Shown here piece by piece: positions 48,403 through 56,738 of a stretch of 64,000 nt of DNA. This stretch comes from Lactobacillus sp. YT155 (GTDB lineage Bacteria; Bacillota; Bacilli; Lactobacillales; Lactobacillaceae). Position 1 is the stretch's first letter. Each line of letters opens with the position of its first letter. The notes under the pieces were generated by a model that was not told the origin of the DNA, made no database searches, and saw only the letters and a program-made list of their open reading frames with translations. Position numbers and translations under genes: made by a program. The stretch lies in contig NZ_JAUKWP010000006.1 of assembly GCF_030504545.1 (NCBI RefSeq), forward strand, positions 258 to 64,257, written 5' to 3'.

Positions 48403-48522
48403 AAAAATTCCAATTTTTTTTGGAAAATTCAAAAAATGATTGTAACAATTATACTCAGTTACCCTTTATTATAATTAGTGCGGTATGTATTTACTGCTCG
48501 TTTTTGGGAAATATTAGGGGGA
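48403..48522 (+). promoter_or_regulatory. Surface-gene promoter/leader module 2 (no gene directly downstream)
   Basis: TCAAAAAATGATTGTAACA at 48429-48447 is identical to module 1. Next come a consensus TATAAT (48470-48475), a degenerate version of the palindrome (GCGGTA...TTACTGC, about 48479-48498) and GGGAAATATTAGGGGGA. In module 1 this order ends at a start codon; here no open frame follows for about 450 nt. Confidence 0.55.
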
Positions 48523-48856
48523 ACACAATATTCGGTTGCTACGAACTAAATGTAGCTGAGGAGAAATAGCTGACACGAAAGCTATTTGAATATAAGATAC
48601 ACAAATTTTCAATTGCCTATTTAGAAGATATATCAAAGGGGGATAATCTTTTGATTAGACAATAATGTATAAAATGGGAAGCATACTGATTGTAGATACC
48701 GCAAGAAGGTACTAATTAATAGTAATTCTATGTGATTCATTTATTTGAATAGAGACTAAACAGTTGAATTAGTCACTAAATTGTACTACATTTTAAATAT
48801 GTTTCGGGGTAGGAAGCACTCTCAAGTATTCATTACAAGGGTTGTGCTTTTCTTTT
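48500..48856 (+). ncRNA. Candidate structured noncoding transcript in the 690-bp gene-free region
   Basis: The gap 48283-48973 has no plausible gene. After module 2 the sequence holds several hairpins: GCTAC / GTAGC (48538-48556), AAATAGCT / AGCTATTT (48564-48587), GACTAA / TTAGTC (about 48750-48770), and a terminator-like AAGCAC / GTGCTT stem with T-rich tail (48812-48856). A promoter at one end and a terminator at the other suggest a discrete RNA of about 360 nt. A decayed surface gene is the alternative. No known RNA family recognised. Confidence 0.4.
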
Positions 48857-48880
48857 GGTTTAATTAAAATAGTATATCTG

Positions 48881-48973
48881 AGCGATTCCAATTTTTTTGT
48901 GTCATTTGAAAAAACACTTGGAGAAATATTTACTTAGTTAATATTATAATTAGTACATTATGTGGGTGAATTA
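48881..48973 (+). promoter_or_regulatory. Promoter of the Mga-like regulator gene
   Basis: TATAAT at 48945-48950 lies within TATTATAATTAGTACATTATGT, which closely matches TATTATAATTAGTGCGGTATGT in module 2. Both are preceded by ATTCCAATTTTTTT at similar distance. The leader to the ATG would be only about 17 nt. A common origin with module 2 and autoregulation are inferred. Confidence 0.5.
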
Positions 48974-50353
48974 ATGGAATTAGACAGTCTTTTAGAAAAC
49001 GATGATCGTTATAAATTATTTATCTATCAACTGCTTCAATTGAGCCATAATTCAGCCTATTCAGTCAATGAATTGAGAAACCAAATTGAACTATCAGAAT
49101 TTAAGTTTAATAAACTGATTGAAGGGCTAATTAAAGATACTAAAGAACTAAAATCCACAATAGAGGTTGATGATAATAAATATATTGTCTCTGATGACTT
49201 ATCTTCAGAGGATTATCAAATATTAAGATTGATGTACTTTAAAGCATCAGTTGCCGCTAACTTCTTAGTTAAAGTGGGCTTATTTGAAAACCTAACCACA
49301 TCTGAATTTGCCGAAGTCAACTACATGAGTTCGTCGTCTGTCTATAACCTACAAACCGACATAAATGATCTACTTTCAGAATTGAACCTGAAAGTGAAAT
49401 CTTCAAAAATTATTGGACCAGAAAAAGAAGTTCGTAGTTTTTACTTTAAATTACTGTTTGAATACTTCGGGGGAATTGAATCGCCATTTCCAAAGCGAAC
49501 AGCTGAATCAATTGAAAATTATTTAGCAGAAATTGAAATAGTTAATCCTTCCAAAGTGAAAATGGCACAGTTGAAAATTTTGTTGGGAATTCAAATTTGT
49601 CGAATCAGAAATGAACACGACATTAACGAGTTAACCAACATACCAATTGTTGAGCTTTCTAATAAGAAGAAGTTTTTCAACGACAATGAGCTGCAATATC
49701 TATCACTCTACTTAATTCTTAATCGCTTAGTTGATATCGATGTGAAGGAAGTTCAAGACAAGATAGAAGCTACTGAATTGGAACAACGATTCACATCCTT
49801 GTTAGAAGATAAACTTCATGCTTCTAAATTGGAATCTTATCGTGAATTAAGTAGTAAAATCAGTATCATTTCGCAGAGATGGCACAATTTTTACTTAACT
49901 AGCACTACTTTTATCTCTATTTCACAGTTTAGGTTTCTCGAACAAAGTTATCCATTCTTACACAAATTAGTTCACGAATTTGTTGAAAAATTGAATCGAG
50001 TGGATGATCGCAAACTTTCTAATACCGACAAGTTGAGTTTGTATTATGATTTCATGTTTTGTTTGTTGTCGTTTAAAGAGATTCAAAACTTCGAGAATGC
50101 GGTCAAAGTAGTAGTTGATTTTTCAGGTGGGGATAATTACAACAGTTTCATCAAAGAAAATATCGCGTATTTTAGATATTTAAATATTCAAATCGTAGAT
50201 AGTTTAAGCGATGATATCGATATTTACATTTCCGATTTTAGTAATTCAGATATAAATAGCATACAGATGATTTGGAAAAGTCCGCCAATCGATAGTGATT
50301 GGGCACAATTCGCTGACACTGTAATCATGCTAAAGGGGAATAGAAATGAATAA
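48974..50353 (+). CDS. Mga-like helix-turn-helix regulator of surface genes
   Basis: A 459-residue protein with the build of Mga/AtxA-type regulators. An N-terminal HTH (about 30-60, NELRNQIELSEFKFNKLIEG), a central Mga HTH (FAEVNYMSSSSVYNLQTDINDL, about 115-136), and PRD-like helical regions to about 380. A C-terminal EIIB-like fold is suggested by VKVVVDFSGGDNYNSFIKEN. No cysteine is in the EIIB loop. The start is ATG 48974 behind GGGTGA; a GTG at 48962 is also in frame. It overlaps the next gene by 8 bp and so heads an operon of secreted proteins, which it probably controls. Confidence 0.75.
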   Translation: MELDSLLENDDRYKLFIYQLLQLSHNSAYSVNELRNQIELSEFKFNKLIEGLIKDTKELKSTIEVDDNKYIVSDDLSSEDYQILRLMYFKASVAANFLVKVGLFENLTTSEFAEVNYMSSSSVYNLQTDINDLLSELNLKVKSSKIIGPEKEVRSFYFKLLFEYFGGIESPFPKRTAESIENYLAEIEIVNPSKVKMAQLKILLGIQICRIRNEHDINELTNIPIVELSNKKKFFNDNELQYLSLYLILNRLVDIDVKEVQDKIEATELEQRFTSLLEDKLHASKLESYRELSSKISIISQRWHNFYLTSTTFISISQFRFLEQSYPFLHKLVHEFVEKLNRVDDRKLSNTDKLSLYYDFMFCLLSFKEIQNFENAVKVVVDFSGGDNYNSFIKENIAYFRYLNIQIVDSLSDDIDIYISDFSNSDINSIQMIWKSPPIDSDWAQFADTVIMLKGNRNE

Positions 50354-50747
50354 GAGAAGATATGTTTACGGGTCAATTGTCGGAGTTTTTCTGATAAGTC
50401 AGGCGACTATTGGGCTTCATAATAATTCTGAAGACAACAAAGAAATAAAGACTCAAATTGAGTTGACTGATTTTCGTAGAAATAGCAAAAAACTCGAAAA
50501 GAAAGTCACCGCAAGAGTTGATGATAAAGATGTAAAAAAAGTTGTCTATAAATACAAAAAGAAAAAAGATTTCCATAAAGTTCAATCGGTAGTAACGAGT
50601 GTCCAAAATGGTGGACATTCTGGTGGTGGTCCTGGTGGGTTTATCGGAAGTGAAGCTGCTCAAGTAGCTAAAGCTTTGTCAGGGAAATTCCTAATGGGAC
50701 AAAGTAGTGACGACTTTTTTAGTCAAAGTAGTCAGTTAGATATTTAG
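50346..50747 (+). CDS. Small secreted Gly-rich protein of unknown function
   Basis: A 133-residue protein. A short positively charged start (MNKRRYVYGSIVGVFLISQA) gives a signal peptide or anchor. It is followed by a Lys-rich region (about 45-80), a Gly cluster GGHSGGGPGGFIGSEAAQVA (about 95-114) and a Ser-rich end. No family recognised. It overlaps the Mga-like gene by 8 bp and is followed 13 bp later by the BspA-like gene, so all three should be co-expressed. Confidence 0.7.
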   Translation: MNKRRYVYGSIVGVFLISQATIGLHNNSEDNKEIKTQIELTDFRRNSKKLEKKVTARVDDKDVKKVVYKYKKKKDFHKVQSVVTSVQNGGHSGGGPGGFIGSEAAQVAKALSGKFLMGQSSDDFFSQSSQLDI

Positions 50748-50759
50748 GGGAAATTTAAA

Positions 50760-53288
50760 ATGCGTAAAAAGGGAAATTACATTAATTTGTGGGCGCTTTT
50801 AAAATACTTATTGATATTTTTAACAGTCACCTCGCAATTTATGATGACTTATAATACCTATGTTCAAGCAAGTGAGCAAAGTATTGGCTCGTCCCAAAAA
50901 GGAAAATTAAAACCTCAAGCTAGTGACATAGCCAATGGAACTATTGGGACCTCATCTTGGCGAATTGATGATCAAGGGATTCTTTATATTGGTCCTGGGG
51001 TTATGCCTAATTCAAATGCTAGCGATAATATGCGTCCATTTAAGGACTACGCCGATAAGATTAATAAGATTGTTATTACTGACAAGCTTGTAGCCGGTGA
51101 TTTAGTTGTAATGTTTCAAGGACTAAACAAAGTTACTACTATTGATGGCATGTTAAATCTGGATACTTCACGTGTAAGAAATATGTACGGAATGTTTCAG
51201 AATATGACATCACTTAAAACACTTGATTTGTCTGGATTTGATACTAGTAATGTAACTAGTATGGCAAACATGTTTAGTGAGGATCGTGCCTTAACTTCCG
51301 TTGATGTAAGTAATTTTGATACTTCCAATGTTACTAATATGGCAAACATGTTCTTGAATAATCCTAGTTTAACTTCAGTTGATGTGAGTGGCTTTGATAC
51401 TAGCAATGTTACGGCATTCCAGGCAATGTTTGCTTATGATAATAGCTTAACTTCAATCGATGTTAGTAACTTCGATACCAGTAAAGCAACTTCTATGGGA
51501 AGCATGTTTCTTGGGAATGATTCATTGAAATCAGTTGATGTCAGCAATTTCGATACTAGTAACGTAACCGATTTTAGTGCAATGTTTGCCTATGATGCTT
51601 CATTAAAATCAATAGATGTAAGCAGTTTTGATACTTCAAAAGCAACCAATATGAATACGATGTTTTATTATATGAAGAAGCTAGAAACATTGGATTTGAG
51701 TGGGTTTGATACCAAAAACGTCACCAGCATAAATGGGATGCTTCAAAATAATAATGTTCTTAGACAATTGAAATTGGGAAAGAAATTCAAATTCCGTGAC
51801 ACTACCGCAAGCCTACCAGAGATTGTTAGAAATAGTGTCAATACTGGTAAATGGATTAATCTAGGTGACGGCGAAGCAGATACTCCTCGAGGTAGTAACA
51901 TTTGGAGTTCAGCTGAATTGATGAAAAACTATGATGGAAGTAAGGATGCTGATACTTATGTTTGGCAGACAGTTGGTAAAAACATCACAGTTAGATATGT
52001 TGATGAATCTGGAAAAACTTTGTGTGAAGATGTTGTCTTATCCGGTAACGTTGGTGAGAATTATTCCACTGAACAAAAGAAATTTGCCGGATATGAATTT
52101 AAGGAAGTTCAAGGTGGAGAAGCTGAGGGGAAATTCTCCAACCAAGAACTGGTTATAACTTATATATATAGTAAAAAAGCGTCACAAATTAAAGTTCATA
52201 ATTCCATAATTTATACTGGTGACAGTTGGAAACCACAAGACAATTGGGATCAGACGATTGATGAAAACGATGAATCAGTCAGTTTTGAAGAATTTCAAAG
52301 AAACGGATTGATTAAAGGGAATGTCGACACCAATAGAATCGGTGAATACAAAATACAATATCGATATCATGGCGTTACTGCTGAAGCAACAGTTACGGTT
52401 TTGCAAAACCAACAAATATTGACTGGCTCAAATCTAGTTAAATATGTTGGTGATACTCTTCCCAATGATTCAGAATTTAAAGCTTTGGCAAGGGATAAAA
52501 AAGGCCAAACCACTGGTGTTCATTTTGATAAAACCAAGATTAATATGAACGAAGCAGGTCGATATGATGTCTTACTAACAAGTGATGATGGACAAATTAA
52601 GACAGTAACTGTTGAAGTAAAAGATAATCAACAAAAAGTAACTGGACAAGATGTGACCAAGTACGTTGGTGATAAAATGCCTGCGGATTCAGAATTCAAG
52701 GCTTCAGCCACAGATAAGACCGGTGAAGAGGTTGCAGTTTCAATTGATAAGTCGCAAGTGAATATGACACAAGCTGGCGATTATAATGTTGAACTTAAAA
52801 CAGCAGATCACCAGACTAAGTTAGTTAAAGTACATGTAAAAGCTGACCAAAGAAAAATTCAAGCTCAAGATGTCACAATTAAAGTTGGATCTAAAATGCC
52901 AGCTGATAGTGAGTTTGCAGCTAAAGCAACAGATAAAGATGGGAAGAATCTTCTATTAACAATTGATAAGTCAAAAGTTAATGTCAATCAAATCGGGGAC
53001 TACGAGGTATTGATTAAAGCCAGTGATGGCCAGACAAAGACTGTGAAAGTTCATGTCAAAAAAGAGCAACAACAAATTGATAAGAAGTCTACTGTTATTG
53101 TTAAGTATGTAGATGAACAAGGACATGAAATTGCTAATGATGAAGTCATTAGTGGTACTGCAGGATCAAAATATACATCTGAAGCTAAAGAGATTGCTGG
53201 CTACGAATTAATTGAGAAGCCCAGAAATCAAACGGGGATTTTAGTAGCAGATAACAAAACAATTATTTATCAAAATGTAAGAGAGTAA
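50760..53288 (+). CDS. Secreted BspA-like (DUF285) protein with MucBP and Ig-like repeats, no wall anchor
   Basis: An 842-residue secreted protein. Signal peptide ends near YVQA (about 40). Eight DUF285 repeats of about 22-24 residues (pattern VDVSNFDTSNVTNMANMF) fill about 125-330. A MucBP-like domain (ITVRYVDESGKTLCEDVVLS, about 405-470) follows, then an Ig-like domain sharing IYTGDSWKPQDNWD with the protein at 53959. Three similar Ig-like repeats (YVGDxxPxDSEFKA pattern, about 555-760) precede a final MucBP domain. The chain stops at QNVRE with no LPXTG, membrane helix or other anchor. Starts with AGGGGAAA before ATG. Likely adhesive; attachment must be indirect or the anchor was lost. Confidence 0.85.
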   Translation: MRKKGNYINLWALLKYLLIFLTVTSQFMMTYNTYVQASEQSIGSSQKGKLKPQASDIANGTIGTSSWRIDDQGILYIGPGVMPNSNASDNMRPFKDYADKINKIVITDKLVAGDLVVMFQGLNKVTTIDGMLNLDTSRVRNMYGMFQNMTSLKTLDLSGFDTSNVTSMANMFSEDRALTSVDVSNFDTSNVTNMANMFLNNPSLTSVDVSGFDTSNVTAFQAMFAYDNSLTSIDVSNFDTSKATSMGSMFLGNDSLKSVDVSNFDTSNVTDFSAMFAYDASLKSIDVSSFDTSKATNMNTMFYYMKKLETLDLSGFDTKNVTSINGMLQNNNVLRQLKLGKKFKFRDTTASLPEIVRNSVNTGKWINLGDGEADTPRGSNIWSSAELMKNYDGSKDADTYVWQTVGKNITVRYVDESGKTLCEDVVLSGNVGENYSTEQKKFAGYEFKEVQGGEAEGKFSNQELVITYIYSKKASQIKVHNSIIYTGDSWKPQDNWDQTIDENDESVSFEEFQRNGLIKGNVDTNRIGEYKIQYRYHGVTAEATVTVLQNQQILTGSNLVKYVGDTLPNDSEFKALARDKKGQTTGVHFDKTKINMNEAGRYDVLLTSDDGQIKTVTVEVKDNQQKVTGQDVTKYVGDKMPADSEFKASATDKTGEEVAVSIDKSQVNMTQAGDYNVELKTADHQTKLVKVHVKADQRKIQAQDVTIKVGSKMPADSEFAAKATDKDGKNLLLTIDKSKVNVNQIGDYEVLIKASDGQTKTVKVHVKKEQQQIDKKSTVIVKYVDEQGHEIANDEVISGTAGSKYTSEAKEIAGYELIEKPRNQTGILVADNKTIIYQNVRE

Positions 53289-53321
53289 GAAGTGCATTAA
53301 GCATCCGGGGGGAATTGCGAA

Positions 53322-53675
53322 ATGAATCACATAAATATGGTAGATCGCTGGTTTATTCATCAGAATAAAGTCTTACGAGAACTTGAGACAATAACTGGCA
53401 AACAGGGGATTTCTTTTTTTCAATATGAGGTATTAGTTCACTTTGTGAATGAAGAATTTAGTACAATTTCTGATCTTGGAGAAGCGTTAGAAATATCTAA
53501 GTCTTCAATGTCACGGGCGTTGAAAATATTACAATCCAAGAAACTGATAAAAAAAGTTTATGGGACTGAAGAAGATCAACGGCGAGTGGTAATTGTACCT
53601 ACTGATGAAGCAAAGAAAGCAATTGAAGAAATAGAGTTGGAAATAAGTAAATTAAATATAGCCGATGAATTATAA
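53322..53675 (+). CDS. MarR-like winged-helix regulator
   Basis: A 117-residue regulator. ISFFQYEVLVHFVNEE, then the recognition region ISDLGEALEISKSSMSRALKI (about 50-70) and the wing KKVYGTEEDQRRVVIVPTDE give the MarR topology; somewhat shorter than the usual 140-150 residues. CGGGGGGA precedes the ATG. Last gene of the Mga-like operon, 33 bp after the BspA-like gene; a role in controlling the cluster is inferred. Confidence 0.75.
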   Translation: MNHINMVDRWFIHQNKVLRELETITGKQGISFFQYEVLVHFVNEEFSTISDLGEALEISKSSMSRALKILQSKKLIKKVYGTEEDQRRVVIVPTDEAKKAIEEIELEISKLNIADEL

Positions 53676-53703
53676 AGAGTTGTGAAAAACAGCTCTTTTT
53701 TTG
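53674..53703 (+). terminator. Rho-independent terminator after the MarR-like gene
   Basis: AAAGAGTTGT / ACAGCTCTTT arms (one G-U) around GAAAA, with T run. Confidence 0.8.
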
Positions 53704-53856
53704 TGTTCAAATATTCACGATTTAAAATCATACAGAAATTATATAGAGGGTGATAACTATAGGGTGTTAATATAAAATAATTTATATTATTTGATGACGA
53801 AAAATATGTCAGAAAAGCTATTATATAGGGGATTTCAAATAAGAAAATGTTAAAAA

Positions 53857-53908
53857 TGTAAGCGAAAACACAAATAATTATTGCATTAAATATAAAAATA
53901 GTGATAAC
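53857..53908 (+). promoter_or_regulatory. Promoter of the repeat-rich surface gene with cre-like site
   Basis: TTGCAT (53881-53886), 16-bp spacer, GATAAC (53903-53908). TGTAAGCGAAAACA at 53857-53870 matches the cre consensus except for one position and lies upstream of the -35, where CcpA can activate. Moderate confidence. Confidence 0.45.
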
Positions 53909-53958
53909 ATTTTAGCCGTAATTAGAGAGAAAAAATTAAAAAGTATAGAGGAGAAGAA

Positions 53959-56592
53959 ATGAAAAAAAAGACAAAAACAAATTTATTAACTTATTCCGCA
54001 CTGACTTTATTAATATCTGCCCCAGTCTTAAATAGTGTACAAGCATTTGCTAGTTCTAGTTCGAAATCAGATAATGCGAGTGCCATAAATCATCGAAAAA
54101 TCGCACCTAAGAGTAATATTGCTAATAAAACGAATAAGATACCAAGTGTGACATATCCACTCCCAGATACTAATGGCGATCTCGGAAACGAAATTATGGA
54201 GAAAGGGATAAACAGGGCTAAAGATGAGCAAGAATCAGAACTACAAGAACAGTTAAGCAGTTCTGACTGGAATACAATACGAACTATGAATGTTAAATTC
54301 ACGAGTTTTCAGAGTTCTCAATATGATGACGGCTTCAGGTCTGAAATTCCTTACGGAAAAATATATTTAGGAGTTATTGATGCTAAATCAAGACAAGTAA
54401 TAGGGAAAACATTAATATATGATTCGGTAAAAGACCAAGATGGAATACCGACATCGGATGAATTGAAGGGAATGAATGAAACAGAAAGAAGTAGATATAT
54501 TCTTCACCAAATTAAACCGCTTCAAGACAATATTTATATAAAAGATCAAGAAACATATAAGCCGGATTTGTTTAAGTCACAAAATGGAAACAATCTAGGA
54601 GTTATTTATGATGGAATGACGTCTGATTATCACGAAAACTCCACATCGTTAAAATTACTAAATATCGGGCCTGCAGATTCTTCAACAGTTGGAAATGTGA
54701 AAGATGTCGACAGTAGTATGTTTAGTAACTACGAAGCTAAGTGGGGTGATTTGACAACATCTTATCGTTACTGGCGATTAGGAATGAATCTTGATGATAA
54801 ATCAACTGGAAATCCGTATACTTTAAGTGCTGTTGCAAGCTTAAAAAACTCAAGCAACGAAATATTTACTGTTGGAAATGACACGGATTCTAGAATAACT
54901 AATCCAATTCAATTGCTAAAAGATACAATAACTGTTGAGGGTGAGAATGGGGAGGTACAAACAGTTCCTACAGACAACGCCCAAGTTAGTTGGTATAAGA
55001 AACCTGACACAACAAAAGTAGGTACAAATAGTGCCATTTTACAACTTTCATATAATACGTCACCTGAGGGTACGCAAGGTATTACTTATCTTAGAGTGCC
55101 ATATGAAGTTAAGAATCTTCAACCAGTTACGGTGAGATATATTGATGAAGAAGGAAATTCAATTCATGACGATCAAATAATCACTGGTAATTCTGAAGGA
55201 GAAGCGTACGATGCTTCAACTCCACAATATAAACTTGATGAAATTAAATATAACAATGAAAACTATCACTTAGATATTAATAAATTACCAGATAACGCTT
55301 CGGGCATTTTTGGGGGAGACCCTATTACAGTCACATATACCTATAAGCGCAACCAAACTGCGATGGTTGTTCATAATTCTGAAATCTATGTTGGTGATGA
55401 ATGGAAACCTCAAGACAATTGGGATAGTACTTTAGATATGGATGGTAACTCAGTTGATTTTGATGAAATTGAAAGAAATGGAAAAATTGAAGGTGAAGTC
55501 AATACGCTAAAACCAGGAGTCTATGAAGTCACATATTCATATCAAGATTCGTCGGCAAAAGCAATTATTATTGTGAAGCCCACTTTGAACACGCCAACAA
55601 AACCAGTAAATCCAAATACGAACACGCCCACAAAACCAGTAAATCCTAATACGAACACGCCAACTAAACCAGTAAATCCAAAGACAAACACACCAACAAA
55701 TCCAGTAAATCCATATACGAACACGCCAACAATACCTGAAAATCCATATACGAACACGCCAACAATACCTGAAAATCCATATACGAACACGCCAACAATA
55801 CCTGAAAATCCATATACGAACACGCCAACAATACCTGAAAATCCATATACGAACACGCCAACAAATCCAGTAAATCCAAATACGAACACGCCAACAAAAC
55901 CAGTAAATCCAAATACTAATACACCAACAAAGCCGGTCAATCCAAATACGAACACACCAACAAAACCAGTAAATCCAAAGACAAACACACCAACAAAACC
56001 AGTAAATCCAAATACTAACACTCCAACAAAACCAGTAAATCCAAATACGAACACGCCAACAAAACCAGTCAATCCAAATACGAACACGCCAACAAAACCA
56101 GTAAATCCAAATACGAACACACCAACAAAACCAGTAAATCCAAATACAAACACACCAACAAAACCGGTGAGTCCAAACACGAATACCCCGACAAAACCAG
56201 TTAGTCCAAACACTAATACACCAACAAGACCGGTGAGTCCAAACACTAATACACCAACAAAACCGGTAAATCCAAATACGAATACACCAACAAAACCGGT
56301 TAGTCCAAACACGAATACCCCGACGAAACCAGTTAGTCCAAAAACAAACACACCGACAAAACCAGTTAGTCCAAATACTAATACGCCAACAAAGCCGGTC
56401 AATCCAAATACTAATACACCCACTTTACCTGCAGATCCTTCGTCATCCATACCAAAGAATGATGATAATAACTCAAAGAAATCATTACCAAAAACAGGTG
56501 AAAATATCTCACTCAGTTCAGTAATGTATTTAGGTGGAGTACTAGTTTTACTATCAGCACTATCTCTAGTGGCTAAGAAACGTATTTACTAA
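53959..56592 (+). CDS. LPXTG surface protein with MucBP, Ig-like domain and 11-residue repeat stalk
   Basis: An 877-residue wall protein. Signal peptide ends near VQAFA (about 32). A region of about 350 residues without recognised family is followed by a MucBP-like domain (VTVRYIDEEGNSIHDDQIIT, about 392-470). An Ig-like domain with IYVGDEWKPQDNWD (about 475-535) is shared with the BspA-like protein. About 26 copies of an 11-residue unit NTNTPTKPVNP form a Pro/Thr-rich stalk (about 540-830). The sorting signal LPKTG, a hydrophobic helix and KKRIY end the protein. GAGGAG precedes the ATG. Mucus or matrix adhesion is likely. Confidence 0.88.
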   Translation: MKKKTKTNLLTYSALTLLISAPVLNSVQAFASSSSKSDNASAINHRKIAPKSNIANKTNKIPSVTYPLPDTNGDLGNEIMEKGINRAKDEQESELQEQLSSSDWNTIRTMNVKFTSFQSSQYDDGFRSEIPYGKIYLGVIDAKSRQVIGKTLIYDSVKDQDGIPTSDELKGMNETERSRYILHQIKPLQDNIYIKDQETYKPDLFKSQNGNNLGVIYDGMTSDYHENSTSLKLLNIGPADSSTVGNVKDVDSSMFSNYEAKWGDLTTSYRYWRLGMNLDDKSTGNPYTLSAVASLKNSSNEIFTVGNDTDSRITNPIQLLKDTITVEGENGEVQTVPTDNAQVSWYKKPDTTKVGTNSAILQLSYNTSPEGTQGITYLRVPYEVKNLQPVTVRYIDEEGNSIHDDQIITGNSEGEAYDASTPQYKLDEIKYNNENYHLDINKLPDNASGIFGGDPITVTYTYKRNQTAMVVHNSEIYVGDEWKPQDNWDSTLDMDGNSVDFDEIERNGKIEGEVNTLKPGVYEVTYSYQDSSAKAIIIVKPTLNTPTKPVNPNTNTPTKPVNPNTNTPTKPVNPKTNTPTNPVNPYTNTPTIPENPYTNTPTIPENPYTNTPTIPENPYTNTPTIPENPYTNTPTNPVNPNTNTPTKPVNPNTNTPTKPVNPNTNTPTKPVNPKTNTPTKPVNPNTNTPTKPVNPNTNTPTKPVNPNTNTPTKPVNPNTNTPTKPVNPNTNTPTKPVSPNTNTPTKPVSPNTNTPTRPVSPNTNTPTKPVNPNTNTPTKPVSPNTNTPTKPVSPKTNTPTKPVSPNTNTPTKPVNPNTNTPTLPADPSSSIPKNDDNNSKKSLPKTGENISLSSVMYLGGVLVLLSALSLVAKKRIY
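55585..56443 (+). repeat. 33-bp in-frame tandem repeat tract (about 26 copies)
   Basis: Tandem 33-bp units encode NTNTPTKPVNP with variants (IPENPY, PVSP, KT, RP). Four adjacent copies of the IPENPY variant (about 55730-55860) are nearly identical at DNA level, which points to recent expansion. The copy number is likely to vary between strains. Confidence 0.9.
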
Positions 56593-56601
56593 TGCTGGAA
56601 T

Positions 56602-56638
56602 AAAAAAGAATTAACAAAAATGTTAATTCTTTTTTTGT
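56602..56638 (+). terminator. Rho-independent terminator after the surface protein
   Basis: AAAAAAGAATTAACA / TGTTAATTCTTTTTTT perfect arms around AAAA. Confidence 0.9.
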
Positions 56639-56684
56639 GTCTAAAAACCTAATCATACCAACGAATACAAAGAATTGACTAGTC

Positions 56685-56708
56685 AAACTGTGAAGTAGTT
56701 CACAGTTT
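56685..56708. promoter_or_regulatory. Crp/Fnr-type (ArcR) operator upstream of arcA
   Basis: A perfect palindrome with arms AAACTGTGAA / TTCACAGTTT around GTAG. Its core is an exact TGTGA-N6-TCACA box (56689-56704), the consensus for Crp/Fnr proteins. The arcR-type gene ends this same cluster, so it is the natural binding factor. Confidence 0.75.
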
Positions 56709-56738
56709 CTTTGCGAGCGATTTCCAACATTAAATTTT

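Noticed and set aside
48690-48720. ACCGC motif resembling a T-box antiterminator
   Set aside because: Lacks the full T-box consensus (AGGGTGGNACCGCG), lies over 100 nt from the terminator-like stem, and no tRNA-synthetase or amino acid gene follows.
55585-56443. CRISPR-like regular repeats
   Set aside because: Units are contiguous 33-bp in-frame repeats without unique spacers, inside a surface protein gene.
55542-56450. A 302-codon open frame on the minus strand across the repeat tract, coding for GFTGFVGVFVF-type repeats
   Set aside because: It is the antisense shadow of the 33-bp tandem repeats, whose period is a multiple of three. No ribosome site; the plus-strand protein has signal peptide and sorting signal.
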